Shown: positions 53,050-62,019 of the stretch, in pieces | How the letters are laid out: every line of letters begins with the position of its first letter | Numbering within the stretch: position 1 is the stretch's first letter | Assembly: GCF_000270305.1 (NCBI RefSeq) | Contig: NC_015737.1 | Span: 2,046,501 to 2,110,500, forward strand | DNA length: 64,000 bases | Direction: 5' to 3' | Source of the DNA: Clostridium sp. SY8519 | GTDB lineage: Bacteria; Bacillota; Clostridia; Lachnospirales; Lachnospiraceae | Position numbers and translations under genes: made by a program | Notes under the pieces: model-generated | Told to the model about the DNA's origin: nothing | Database searches by the model: none | What the model saw: only the letters and a program-made list of their open reading frames with translations

Positions 53050-54138
53050 ATGAATGATGATTACAGAACGTATGGAGAGAAAATAGCCTCCATGATTAAT
53101 GCGTCCATTGCCAGCGGGGATTTCCGCGGTATGTCCCGGAAAGTGTCGGAACTGGCCCAGGACGCGGTGAACCGGGCAGGAGAAGAAATCCGCAGCCGTT
53201 TTCACAGGGAGCTTCCCGCTGCCTTCCATCGGTCTGTCGTAAATAAGGCGGCAGCTGTCGCGGGGACGGTGCTTTCGGCGGTGTTTGGCACAGCGTCTTT
53301 TGTGGTATTCCTGGTAATGCTGGCCCTGGCAGTCCACAGCGGCTGGCCGGTTTTTCTCGTATTTACGGTTCTGTTCGGGGCATTGACCGGCGGCCTGGCC
53401 TATGGGACCTTCCGGTTCCGTGAAAAATGGAATGCCTGGAACAACTGCAGGCCCTACGCGAATCTGGTGGGAGACCGTGGCAGTGTGGGACTGGAGGAAC
53501 TGTCCAGAGGCAGAAATCTGCCCCTGGCAAAAGTCAGGAGGGAAATCCGCGGGATGCTTCGCTGCGGGATGATTCCCCAGGGACACCTGGAGGAAACCGT
53601 TTCGATGCTGTTTCTGACGGATCAGGCTTATGAGGAGTTTTCCCGCATGTCTTACGCCCGGCAGAAGCAGGCGGAAGAACAGAAAGAAATGGAAGAACAG
53701 CTGACAGAGGATGCCCGGCAGGTGCTGGCAGAAGGCAGCCGGCAGCTGACAGAAATCCGGGATCTCGCGAACCGGATGCAGGATCCCCGGATGAAGCAGG
53801 AGACCAATGATCTGGGGCAGCAGGTGGAACAGATTCTGGCACAGGCGCGCCGGAACCCGGCATCGATTTCCCGGCTGCGCCGGTTGATCGGTTATTATCT
53901 GCCGACTACGGTGAAAATGCTTCATGTATACGCGGATATCGAAGCCCGGGGGCTGGATACAGACAATGCGGAAGAGACAAAACGGGAAATCCGTGAAACC
54001 ATGGGCACCATTCGTCAGGCATTTGACGCGCTGCTGCAGGATATGGTGCGGGATATGAGCTGGGACATTCAGTCGGATCTGTCCGCCATGAAGACCATGA
54101 TGGAACAGGACGGCCTGACCGGGGAAACGCACAGATAG
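53050..54138 (+). CDS. xpaC: XpaC-like membrane protein
   Basis: About 362 residues from ATG 53050 (AAAGGATAGCAGG upstream); ATG 53014 has no ribosome binding site. After ~60 residues come two helices (AVAGTVLSAVFGTASFVVFLVMLALAV and WPVFLVFTVLFGALTGGLAYGTF). The C-terminal half is a long helical domain of the 5-bromo-4-chloroindolyl phosphate hydrolysis protein type (RLRRLIGYYLPTTVKMLHVYADIEARG). Its adjacent telA partner supports the assignment. The pair is linked to toxic anion or cell-envelope stress tolerance; the biochemical function is unsettled. Confidence 0.85.
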   Translation: MNDDYRTYGEKIASMINASIASGDFRGMSRKVSELAQDAVNRAGEEIRSRFHRELPAAFHRSVVNKAAAVAGTVLSAVFGTASFVVFLVMLALAVHSGWPVFLVFTVLFGALTGGLAYGTFRFREKWNAWNNCRPYANLVGDRGSVGLEELSRGRNLPLAKVRREIRGMLRCGMIPQGHLEETVSMLFLTDQAYEEFSRMSYARQKQAEEQKEMEEQLTEDARQVLAEGSRQLTEIRDLANRMQDPRMKQETNDLGQQVEQILAQARRNPASISRLRRLIGYYLPTTVKMLHVYADIEARGLDTDNAEETKREIRETMGTIRQAFDALLQDMVRDMSWDIQSDLSAMKTMMEQDGLTGETHR

Positions 54139-54150
54139 GAGGACAGAAAA

Positions 54151-55302
54151 ATGTCAGAAGATTTTAAGGATTTCAGTATCACACCGGAACTGCGTTTTGA
54201 TGAGGCAGCGGATGACGTGCCCCGTACCCGTCCGGAACAGGAGCAGAAACAGAAACAGGACATGCTGGACAGCAGTGTGCTGAGTCCGGAAGAACTGGCC
54301 CAGGCCGAGCAGTTTGCCGGTCAGATTGACCTTCACAATACCCGGGCGATTATGCAGCTCGGATCGGGAACCCAGAAAAAAATGGCGGATTTTTCCGAAA
54401 AAACCCTGGCAAATATCCGAACGAAGGATCTGGGGGAAACAGGACAGCTGATTACGGACCTGATGACCGAACTGAAGAATTTTGACGCCGGAGAGGAGAA
54501 GAAGGGCTTTCATCCCTTCCGGAAAAACGCGGCCCGCCTCAGCAGTCTGCGGGCGAAATACAATAAAGTTGAGACCAATGTAAACGCGATTGTGGATGTG
54601 CTGGAGCATCATCAGGTCACACTGCTTAAGGACATGGATCTGCTGGATCGCATGTACGATCTGAACCTGGCCTATTTTAAGGAATTATCCATGTATATCC
54701 TGGCAGGGAAAAAAGCGCTGGCCCGGACCAGGGACGGAGAGCTGAAGCAGCTGCAGCAGAAGGCGGAAGCCAGCGGACGGCAGGAAGATGCCCAGGCAGC
54801 CAGGGACTGCGCGGCGATGTGCGACCGCCTGGAAAAGAAGATTTATGATCTGGAGCTGACCCGTACGATTTCCATTCAGACCGCGCCGCAGCTGCGGCTG
54901 GTGCAGAATTCAGACTCGGTGATGGCGGAGAAGATCCAGTCAACCATTGTCAATACCATCCCTCTGTGGAAGAATCAGATGGTAATTGCCGTGGGCATCG
55001 AACATTCCGCCCAGGCGGCCCGCGCGCAGCGGGAAGTCACGGATATGACCAATGACCTGCTGAAGAAAAACGCGAAAGCGCTGCAGTCCGCGGCAGTGGA
55101 CAGCGCCAAGGAATCGGAGCGGGGCATTGTAGACCTGGAGACTTTGCAGGAAACCAACCAGACACTGATCTCCACGCTGGACAGCGTGCTGCAGATCCAG
55201 AAGGAGGGGCGGGAAAAACGCCGCAGCGCAGAGATCGAACTGCAGCATCTGGAGGATGATCTGAAAAAGAAGCTGCTGGAACTGTCAGAAGAATCCCGGT
55301 AA
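54151..55302 (+). CDS. telA: TelA-family toxic anion resistance protein
   Basis: 383 residues, almost all helical, with the TelA core (FAGQIDLHNTRAIMQLGSGTQKKMADFSEKTLANIRTKDLGETGQLITDLMTELKNF ... TIVNTIPLWKNQMVIAVG). It carries no signal or membrane helix. It follows xpaC by 12 bases with AGGAGGACAGAAAA. Homologues contribute to tellurite, nisin or bacitracin tolerance by an unknown route. It converges on the lactate dehydrogenase gene. Confidence 0.92.
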   Translation: MSEDFKDFSITPELRFDEAADDVPRTRPEQEQKQKQDMLDSSVLSPEELAQAEQFAGQIDLHNTRAIMQLGSGTQKKMADFSEKTLANIRTKDLGETGQLITDLMTELKNFDAGEEKKGFHPFRKNAARLSSLRAKYNKVETNVNAIVDVLEHHQVTLLKDMDLLDRMYDLNLAYFKELSMYILAGKKALARTRDGELKQLQQKAEASGRQEDAQAARDCAAMCDRLEKKIYDLELTRTISIQTAPQLRLVQNSDSVMAEKIQSTIVNTIPLWKNQMVIAVGIEHSAQAARAQREVTDMTNDLLKKNAKALQSAAVDSAKESERGIVDLETLQETNQTLISTLDSVLQIQKEGREKRRSAEIELQHLEDDLKKKLLELSEESR

Positions 55303-55307
55303 ACCGC

Positions 55308-56258
55308 TTAGTTCACCGCTTCCCGGATGACACCGGACAGGACCTCTGCAGATGCGGTAAGCTGTGCCTGTTCGGCTTCGCTCAGACGGATCGGCACATG
55401 GCCTTCGATTCCGTCTTTTCCCACAATGGCAGGCATGCTGAGCGCCACATCTCTCAGGCCGTATTCGCCATGCATCATTGCGGAGATCGGAAGAATGGAC
55501 TTTTCATCCCGGACAATGGCCTCGCAGATTCTGCGGACTGCCATGGCAATGCCGTAATAGGTGGCGTGCTTCTTTTCGATGATTTCATAGGCGCTGTTTT
55601 TCACCGATTCTGCCAGCTGCTCCATGGCTTTCGTATGTTCGTGATGCCCGCGCATGGAGCAGAAGTCATCCAGCGGGATTCCGGAGACATTGGTGCTGCT
55701 CCAGGCAGCGATCTCGCTGTCGCCGTGCTCTCCAATGATGTAGGTGTGGACACTGCGGCTGTCGACGGACAGGTGTTCGCTGAGCAGGTATTTCAGACGG
55801 GCAGTATCGAGGACAGTACCGGAACCGATGACGCGCTGTTCCGGGAGACCGCTGTATTTTACGGCTGTGTAGGTCAGGATGTCCACCGGATTGGCGACGA
55901 TCAGCAGGATGCCGGGGTAATTTCTTTTTTTGAATTCCGGCATAATATTCCGAAAGATCCCCACATTTTTCTTTACCAGATCCAGCCGGGTTTCACCGGG
56001 CTTCTGGCTGGCGCCCGCAGTTACGATGACGACTGCGGCATCCATGATATCGTCATAGGTTCCGGCGCTGATCTGCATCGGTTTCGTGAAGGGAATGCCG
56101 TGACTGATATCCAGCGCCTCTCCTTCCGCCTTGTCCGGATTCGCGTCAATCAGGACCATTTCGGAAAAAAGTCCGCTCTGCATCAGGGCAAATGCGGAAG
56201 CGGATCCGACGAAACCGCATCCTACGATAGCTGCTTTTCTTGAATTTATATTTTTCAT
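55308..56258 (-). CDS. ldh: L-lactate dehydrogenase
   Basis: 316 residues. NAD loop GCGFVGSASAFAL; substrate loop GASQKPGETRLDLVKKN (catalytic-loop Arg); VANPVDILTY; and the active-site GEHGDSEIAAWSS with the catalytic His near residue 180. It reduces pyruvate to L-lactate with NADH. The ATG is preceded by GAAAGGAGGCAGCACA. A perfect palindrome at 56336-56349 abuts the probable -35 region, with the -10 box TATACT on the minus strand, suggesting redox or metabolite control. Confidence 0.95.
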   Translation of the reverse strand: MKNINSRKAAIVGCGFVGSASAFALMQSGLFSEMVLIDANPDKAEGEALDISHGIPFTKPMQISAGTYDDIMDAAVVIVTAGASQKPGETRLDLVKKNVGIFRNIMPEFKKRNYPGILLIVANPVDILTYTAVKYSGLPEQRVIGSGTVLDTARLKYLLSEHLSVDSRSVHTYIIGEHGDSEIAAWSSTNVSGIPLDDFCSMRGHHEHTKAMEQLAESVKNSAYEIIEKKHATYYGIAMAVRRICEAIVRDEKSILPISAMMHGEYGLRDVALSMPAIVGKDGIEGHVPIRLSEAEQAQLTASAEVLSGVIREAVN

Positions 56259-56335
56259 TGTGCTGCCTCCTTTCAGATCTGACAGTTGTTTTTTTCTTTA
56301 CAGCTGTAGTATAGCAGGCAGTTTTTGCAATGAAT

Positions 56336-56349
56336 GTGGTTATAACCAC
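56336..56349. promoter_or_regulatory. Palindromic operator between ldh and the alanyl-tRNA editing gene
   Basis: Perfect GTGGTTATAACCAC, placed at the -35 edge of the ldh promoter. The outer TGTG...CACG resembles but does not match the Rex consensus. Confidence 0.55.
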
Positions 56350-56395
56350 GTTTCACCGAAGTATTAAAAAAGAAACAGGGAGACAGAGAAAAACG

Positions 56396-57595
56396 ATGAT
56401 GTGTGAACCAACCGTGAAATTATATGATACAGATCCCTACGGGGTGGAATTTTCCGCTGAAGTTAAGCGGATTACGGAGAAAAAAGACCGGATGTATGAG
56501 CTGATCCTGGATCAGACGCTGTTTTTCCCGGAAGAGGGCGGACAGACAGCAGATGGGGGCACCATTGCCGGATGGCCGGTGCTGGATGTGCAGATCGAGG
56601 GGGATGTGATCCGCCATATCATCCGGATCGAAGATCCGGCGCAGGTACCCGTGCCGGGAGATTCCGTAGATGGAAGGATTGCGTGGGAGGAGCGGTTTTC
56701 CAACATGCAGAACCACACCGGCGAGCACATCATCAGCGGCCTGATTCACCGGCAGTACGGCTATGAGAATATCGGATTTCATCTGAGTCAGAACACGGTG
56801 ACGCTGGATATCAGCGGGTTTCTGGACCAGGAGCAGCTGGATGCCATTGAGCGGAAGGCCAATCAGGTAATCTGGAAAAATGTGCCGGTACATGGGCGGT
56901 ATCCGTCTTCCGGAGAACTGGCGGCAATGGAGTATCGCAGCAAAAAGGAAATCGACGGACCGGTGCGCATCGTAACCATTGAAGGGGTGGACCGGTGTGC
57001 CTGCTGCGCGCCCCACGTAAGCCGCACGGGAGAAATCGGGGTCATCCGGATTCTCTCAGCCATGAAAATGTCCGACGGAATGCGTCTGACGATTCTCTGC
57101 GGGCAGCGCGCCTTCGCGGACCTGCAGCGCAAGACCCGGGTGCTGGAAGAAATCTCCCGTCTGACTTCCAGAAAGCAGGAGGAGGCGGCAGATGGTGTCC
57201 GGCAGCTTCTGGAAGAAAAGGCTGCCCAGCAGCAGAGGATTTACCGGCTGCAGACGGAACGGATGGAAGACAGCCTCCGGACCGTGCCGGAGCAGCAAAA
57301 GGACGTGTTTTTGTTCCTGCGGGATCTGGACAGCCAGATCCAGAGAGAAGGGGTGAACCGTCTGATGGAGGGGCACGGGGGATACTGCGGAATCTTCGTG
57401 GAAACCGACACAGACAGCTGGCGGTACATTATCGGGAGCAGCAGGGAAGACGCGCGGGTCTGCAGCCAGATCCTGAAAGAGCAGCTGGAGGGCAAAGGAG
57501 GCGGAAAACCTGCGATGGTACAGGGCTCTGTGACCGGAGATCCGGACCGGATCCGGGACGCACTGCTCCATTTGGAGGACAGCAGGTGTGAGTGA
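56396..57595 (+). CDS. Alanyl-tRNA editing protein (AlaX-L type, with DHHA1-like tail)
   Basis: 399 residues from ATG 56396 (ACAGGGAGACAGAG upstream). It hydrolyses Ser- or Gly-tRNA(Ala) in trans. The zinc site is visible as NHTGEHIISG (HxxxH near residue 104) and CACCAPHV (CxxxH near 200). The first 90 residues correspond to the AlaRS-like beta-barrel (FPEEGGQTADGG). Residues after ~300 match the DHHA1 RNA-binding domain (GGGKPAMVQGS). It overlaps hflX by 8 bases, giving a translation-quality/ribosome-rescue pair. Confidence 0.9.
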   Translation: MMCEPTVKLYDTDPYGVEFSAEVKRITEKKDRMYELILDQTLFFPEEGGQTADGGTIAGWPVLDVQIEGDVIRHIIRIEDPAQVPVPGDSVDGRIAWEERFSNMQNHTGEHIISGLIHRQYGYENIGFHLSQNTVTLDISGFLDQEQLDAIERKANQVIWKNVPVHGRYPSSGELAAMEYRSKKEIDGPVRIVTIEGVDRCACCAPHVSRTGEIGVIRILSAMKMSDGMRLTILCGQRAFADLQRKTRVLEEISRLTSRKQEEAADGVRQLLEEKAAQQQRIYRLQTERMEDSLRTVPEQQKDVFLFLRDLDSQIQREGVNRLMEGHGGYCGIFVETDTDSWRYIIGSSREDARVCSQILKEQLEGKGGGKPAMVQGSVTGDPDRIRDALLHLEDSRCE

Positions 57596-58838
57596 GATGA
57601 TACAGATCAGACAGGAACAGGAGTCATTCGTGCTGGTGGCAGCGGCGCTGGAAGAGGAACAGGCGGCGTGGGATTCTCTGGAGGAACTTCAGGAACTGGC
57701 GGAAACCTCCGGCGCGGCGGTAGTCGGACAGGTTCTGCAGAATCGTTCCGCTTTTGATCCGGCCACTTATGTCGGATCCGGAAAAATCGAGGAAATCCAC
57801 TCCCTGCTTCTGCAAACGGGAGCCACCGGCATTCTCTGTGATGACGAACTTTCACCGGCACAGATCGCGAATCTGAATGATCTTCTGCATACAAAAGTGA
57901 TCGACCGCACGCTGGTGATTCTGGATATCTTCGCCCGGCGGGCATCTTCCGCAGAGGGAAAAGCCCAGGTGGAGCTGGCTCAGCAGCGCTATAACCTGAC
58001 CCACCTGGCCGGACTGGGACGTTCCCTGTCCCGGCTGGGCGGGGGAATCGGCACCCGGGGACCGGGAGAGAAGAAGCTGGAGATGGACCGCCGCCGAATC
58101 CGCAGCAGGATCTCCCAGCTGAAAAGAGAAATCCGGGAAATCCAGCAGCACCGGCAGGTGACCAGAGAGAACCGGCAGCGCTCCAGCATCCGGCAGGCAG
58201 CGGTGGTGGGATATACCAATGCGGGCAAATCCACGCTTTTAAACTGCCTGACCGGCGCGGGCGTGCTGGAAGAGGACAGGCTTTTTGCCACACTGGATCC
58301 CACCACCCGTCTGCTTCAGTTAGAAGGCGGACAGGAGATCCTTCTGACCGATACCGTAGGGTTTATCTCCAAACTGCCCCATCACCTGATCGAGGCGTTT
58401 CGCTCCACCCTGGAGGAAGCGAAATACGCGGATTACATCATTCATGTGGTGGATGCCTCCAGTCCGCAGATGGAAGAGCACATCCGGGTGGTTTATGAGA
58501 CCCTGGAGCAGCTGGGGATCGGCCGCCACAGAATCATTACCCTGCTGAACAAAATGGATCTGGTGGAGGGTCCCCTGTATTACCGGGATCCCCACGCGGT
58601 AAAGACGATTCGGACTTCCCTGCGAAAGGGGGAGGGCACAGAACTTGTGAAACAGGCCCTGACGGAACTGCTGCTGGAAGAGTCGGTCTATCTGGAGCAT
58701 TGCTTTCCCTATGCATCGGCCGGTAGCATTCAGCTGATTCGGAAATACGGAAACCTGCTTGCGGAAGAGTATACCCCGGAAGGCATACGGGTCCGGGCAT
58801 ACGTACCCCGGGAAATCTACCGGAAAGTGAAGCCCTGA
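57588..58838 (+). CDS. hflX: GTPase HflX
   Basis: 416 residues from GTG 57588 (TTGGAGGACAGCAG upstream). It binds the 50S subunit and splits or recycles stalled ribosomes. The HflX N-terminal domain includes YVGSGKIEEI and VIDRTLVILDIFARRA, then the glycine-rich GGGIGTRGPGEKKLEMDRRRI. The G domain has G1 VGYTNAGKST near residue 207, G3 DTVGFI and G4 NKMD. The gene starts inside the end of the alanyl-tRNA editing gene, so the two are translationally coupled. Confidence 0.96.
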   Translation: MSEMIQIRQEQESFVLVAAALEEEQAAWDSLEELQELAETSGAAVVGQVLQNRSAFDPATYVGSGKIEEIHSLLLQTGATGILCDDELSPAQIANLNDLLHTKVIDRTLVILDIFARRASSAEGKAQVELAQQRYNLTHLAGLGRSLSRLGGGIGTRGPGEKKLEMDRRRIRSRISQLKREIREIQQHRQVTRENRQRSSIRQAAVVGYTNAGKSTLLNCLTGAGVLEEDRLFATLDPTTRLLQLEGGQEILLTDTVGFISKLPHHLIEAFRSTLEEAKYADYIIHVVDASSPQMEEHIRVVYETLEQLGIGRHRIITLLNKMDLVEGPLYYRDPHAVKTIRTSLRKGEGTELVKQALTELLLEESVYLEHCFPYASAGSIQLIRKYGNLLAEEYTPEGIRVRAYVPREIYRKVKP

Positions 58839-58952
58839 CGGAGACTCCTTCGAAAACAGCCGATAATCTGCGGAAGAACACTCAATTCCCTACAAAAAGT
58901 TGTGCTTTTCTATTTTTGGTGTCAGAGAAAATGATGTTCGTTCTTGACCATA

Positions 58953-58981
58953 TTGCGCGGAAATAGGAAAAATGTTATGTT
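58953..58981 (+). promoter_or_regulatory. Promoter of the second NTF2-LytTR gene
   Basis: TTGCGC (58953-58958), 17 bases, and TATGTT (58976-58981) with an extended TGT before it. Confidence 0.55.
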
Positions 58982-59032
58982 ACATAGGAAGCAAAACCTT
59001 GGTCTGACAGAGCAGAAACGGGAGGCAGCAAG

Positions 59033-59857
59033 ATGAACAAAAGGCAGACAGAAGAGGCGCTCCGCAGAACCCAGGAAATCCTGCAGAAGTTCTACCAGAA
59101 AGATCTCGGCCCTGTATTTTCTTACTGTTCGATCGATGTTACCTGGATCGGTTCCCGCAGGGATCAGCGCAGGGATCAGTTTGAAATAGGAATGCGGGCC
59201 TTCCGGGACAGTGTGGAAAGATATTCCCGGCAGATTACGGCGGCCCACATGACCAACCAGGAGTTTCTGATTGCGCAGAACAGCGGCAAAACATGTACCG
59301 TCATCGGCAGATATCAGATGCTCAGCGATGAAAACGAGGAAGAGATCGCCATCGGTTCCCGCAGGTGTGTCATGGTCTGGGAACTGATTAACAATCTGCT
59401 GAAAGTAAAACATCTGTGCATTTCCAGCCCGCTGGATGAGTGGGAGTCCTGTGACAGAGAGAACCGGGACGCCATGCTGGGCGCAGCTGCCAAAGAATAC
59501 GCGGAGCGGCGTGCCGGCAGAATGTCTTCGGATGTGCGGATCGTATTTACCGATAAGGACGGGGTGGTGCATTTTCTGCATCCCAATGAGGTCCTGTATT
59601 TTATGGCAGACCGCAAGCATACGGTTGTGCATACGGTGGACGGCGATCTTTCCGCCAGGGACAATCTGGCGGTGTTTCGTCAGAGCGTGGGCGAGTCCCG
59701 TCCGTTTCTGCAGATTCACAGAGGATATATTATTAATGTAAACTTTATCTCACAGATTCGCCCCTATCAGGTGATTATGCAGGATGACAGCCTGGTGCCG
59801 ATTCCGCTGAAACGATACACCGAGACAAAACGGCGGATCCGTGATATGTTTGAATAA
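59033..59857 (+). CDS. LytTR DNA-binding regulator with NTF2/SnoaL-like N-terminal domain (second copy)
   Basis: 274 residues. Residues 1-~140 match the same NTF2-like layout as the protein at 26660 (EILQKFYQKDLGPVFSYCSIDVTWIGSRRDQ against its REYYKGNLSPFFNSIDENILWIGPRDNQ). The C-terminal LytTR domain reads VVHFLHPNEVLYFMADRKHTVVHTVDGDLSARDNLAVFRQ ... FLQIHRGYIINVNFISQI. There is no receiver domain. GGGAGGCAGCAAG precedes the ATG. Its targets are unknown, and the two copies share only moderate identity. Confidence 0.82.
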   Translation: MNKRQTEEALRRTQEILQKFYQKDLGPVFSYCSIDVTWIGSRRDQRRDQFEIGMRAFRDSVERYSRQITAAHMTNQEFLIAQNSGKTCTVIGRYQMLSDENEEEIAIGSRRCVMVWELINNLLKVKHLCISSPLDEWESCDRENRDAMLGAAAKEYAERRAGRMSSDVRIVFTDKDGVVHFLHPNEVLYFMADRKHTVVHTVDGDLSARDNLAVFRQSVGESRPFLQIHRGYIINVNFISQIRPYQVIMQDDSLVPIPLKRYTETKRRIRDMFE

Positions 59858-59862
59858 AGTAA

Positions 59863-59934
59863 GCAGCCCCTTTTTCTGACGGCAGTTCCGGGATGTTGTA
59901 TTTCCCCCACAGCATCCCGCGGGCTGCCTTTTTT
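59863..59934 (+). terminator. Intrinsic terminator of the LytTR gene
   Basis: GCAGCCC (59863-59869) with GGGCTGC (59921-59927) around an inner GGGATG/CATCCC stem, followed by six T. Confidence 0.85.
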
Positions 59935-59938
59935 CAGC

Positions 59939-59979
59939 AAAAAAATCCGTATCGACCAGTCAGCGGCCGATACGGATTT
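59939..59979 (-). terminator. Intrinsic terminator of gap
   Basis: On the minus strand AAATCCGTATCG pairs with CGATACGGATTT around a 13-base loop, then seven T. Confidence 0.9.
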
Positions 59980-59985
59980 CGTGAT

Positions 59986-61020
59986 TCAGGCTTTGGCGTC
60001 TGTCCTTGCGACATGCATCACAAGATCAATGACTTTGTTGGAATAGCCCCATTCATTATCATACCATGCGATCAGTTTTACAAAAGTATCGTCCAGCATG
60101 ATTCCGGCTTTCTCATCGAAGATACAGGTGTTGTAATTGCCCCGCAGGTCGGCGGAAACAATTTCATCGTTGTTATATTCGATGATGCCTTTCATGGTGG
60201 TTTCGGAAGCTTTGCGGACTGCGTCGCAGATGGCTTCGTAGGTAGCCGGGGTCTTTAATTCTGCTGTCAGATCCACGACAGAGACATCGTTGCTGGGCAC
60301 CCGGAAGCTCATGCCGGTCATCTTGCCGTTCAGTTCCGGAATTACTTTGCCCACTGCCTTGGCTGCGCCGGTGGTGGACGGAATGATGTTGTTGAATACG
60401 GAACGTCCGGTTCTCCAGTCACGGCCGCCGTTGGAATCCACAGGCTTCTGCTTGGATGTGGAAGCGTGGATGGTGGACATCAGCGCCTTTTCGATGCCGA
60501 AGGTATCATGGATGACTTTCGTCAGCGGTGCAAGACAGTTGGTGGTGCAGCTTGCGTTGGAGACAATAGTCATAGTAGCCGGATCGTAGTCGTTGTGGTT
60601 TACGCCCATGACGAACGTTGGGATACCGTCACTTTTGGCGGGGGCTGTCAGGATGACTCTTTTGGCTCCGCCGTTGAAATGTTTGGAAGCTGCTTCTTTG
60701 GTAAGGAATTTTCCGGTGGACTCAATGACGTATTCCGCACCGCAGCCGGCCCAGTCGATATCTGCCGGATCATCTTCACTGAAGACCCGGATGTCTTTTC
60801 CGTTGATCCGGATACCGGTATCGGTAGCTTCTACGTCACCCTGGAAACGGCCGAATACAGAATCGTATTCTACCTGATATGCCATTCTCTTAAAGTCTGC
60901 GTTGTGAATGTTGATGCCGCAGATCTCAATATCTGCTGTATCGCTTCGCTCCTCCAGGCTGCGAAGAATCACCCGCGCAATCCGGCCAAATCCATTGATG
61001 CCTACTTTAATCGTTCCCAT
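59986..61020 (-). CDS. gap: Glyceraldehyde-3-phosphate dehydrogenase, type I
   Basis: 344 residues. NAD loop VGINGFGRIARVILR; the catalytic Cys in SNASCTTNCLAPL near residue 156; catalytic His within TIHASTSKQKP; and C-terminal WYDNEWGYSNKV. It performs the NAD-linked oxidative step of glycolysis. AAAGGAGGTTTTTACC precedes the ATG. Two -10-like boxes (TATGAT, minus strand 61102-61107; TATAAT, 61133-61138) suggest tandem promoters, and an interrupted palindrome lies in the leader. Confidence 0.97.
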   Translation of the reverse strand: MGTIKVGINGFGRIARVILRSLEERSDTADIEICGINIHNADFKRMAYQVEYDSVFGRFQGDVEATDTGIRINGKDIRVFSEDDPADIDWAGCGAEYVIESTGKFLTKEAASKHFNGGAKRVILTAPAKSDGIPTFVMGVNHNDYDPATMTIVSNASCTTNCLAPLTKVIHDTFGIEKALMSTIHASTSKQKPVDSNGGRDWRTGRSVFNNIIPSTTGAAKAVGKVIPELNGKMTGMSFRVPSNDVSVVDLTAELKTPATYEAICDAVRKASETTMKGIIEYNNDEIVSADLRGNYNTCIFDEKAGIMLDDTFVKLIAWYDNEWGYSNKVIDLVMHVARTDAKA

Positions 61021-61043
61021 TGGTAAAAACCTCCTTTAAATTT

Positions 61044-61060
61044 GTGCCATCGGATGGCAC
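61044..61060. promoter_or_regulatory. Stem-loop/palindrome in the gap leader
   Basis: GTGCCATC-G-GATGGCAC, 8-bp arms, ends 9 bases ahead of the AGGAGG. It could be a repressor site or an mRNA-stabilising hairpin. Confidence 0.5.
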
Positions 61061-61242
61061 GTTTTACCTGATTAGAGAAAAAAATCCCATCTCCAGCATG
61101 TATCATACCATTCTTTTTCATATTTTTCAGCGATTATACTAAAAAATACATAATTCTGTTGAAAAAAATTGTAAACTTTGTTAAAAAGTTATCAAAAATG
61201 GCAAAAAGGGGAGTTTTATACAACGGGCAGAGGTGCGGGAGA

Positions 61243-61716
61243 TCAGTCCTGTCTGCTCAGCCGGATATATTCCAGGGCGCTTTCCTGATTCTCCTGAATT
61301 TCCCGGGCGGTCAGAGGGCGGATGATTTTTGCCGGGAAACCCATGACCAGTGAATTGTCCGGAATCACGGTATGCTGGGTCACCAGCGCCCCTGCGCCGA
61401 TCAGACAGTTTTTGCCGATGACCGCGCCGTTTAACAGGATGCTGCCCATGCCTACCAGGGTGTTGTCACCGATCCGGCAGCCATGGAGGACGGCTCCGTG
61501 TCCTACTGTGACATGGTCCCCAAGCACCACCGGCGCGCCTGCGTCCACATGGATCACACAGCAGTCCTGAATGTTGGTGCCCCGGCCGATGGTAATGGTA
61601 TCGTCTTCTGCGCGGAGCACGGCGTTGTACCAGATGCTGCTGTCCGCACCGATGGTGACCCGGCCTTTCACGATACTGCCTTCTTTCAGAATTACGGATG
61701 GATCAATCACTGGCAT
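61243..61716 (-). CDS. Gamma carbonic anhydrase-family protein
   Basis: 157 residues of left-handed beta-helix hexapeptide repeats ([LIV]-G-x-x-x-x; for example IVKGRVTIGADSSIWYNAVLRAEDDTITIGRGTNIQDCCVIH). The three zinc His positions of the gamma class appear occupied (CVIHVDAG, TVGHGAVLHGC). Many family members have weak or no carbonic anhydrase activity. GAGGATAAACT precedes the ATG. It stands alone; 61717-62019 downstream on the plus strand holds no gene. Confidence 0.88.
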   Translation of the reverse strand: MPVIDPSVILKEGSIVKGRVTIGADSSIWYNAVLRAEDDTITIGRGTNIQDCCVIHVDAGAPVVLGDHVTVGHGAVLHGCRIGDNTLVGMGSILLNGAVIGKNCLIGAGALVTQHTVIPDNSLVMGFPAKIIRPLTAREIQENQESALEYIRLSRQD

Positions 61717-61941
61717 AGTTTATCCTCACTTTCTGTTTGTATCCCGTCCTGCGGTATTGCTGCAATTCCAGTCGGATCCGATGACGGAGGTCTGGCAATG
61801 CATTTCTATTATGAAACAGCAGAAGCAGAAAGAAAACCCCGTTTTTCTGAAAACGGAGCGCAGCGGGATCGGATAAAACGGTGCGGATGCGTTATTTCGC
61901 GCCATGGACATCATGCGGAAAGAGGTGTATGCTTAGGGAGA

Positions 61942-61985
61942 AAAATACAGGATCTGCGCAACCTGATAGCCGGATGCTGTATTTT
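61942..61985 (+). promoter_or_regulatory. Hairpin in the leader of the secreted transglutaminase-like gene
   Basis: AAAATACAG (61942-61950) pairs perfectly with CTGTATTTT (61977-61985) across 26 bases. It is the only structure I see in the gene-free 61717-62019 interval. Confidence 0.4.
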
Positions 61986-62019
61986 AAGAGATTAAAAATA
62001 AAAAGGGAGGAAATCGATA

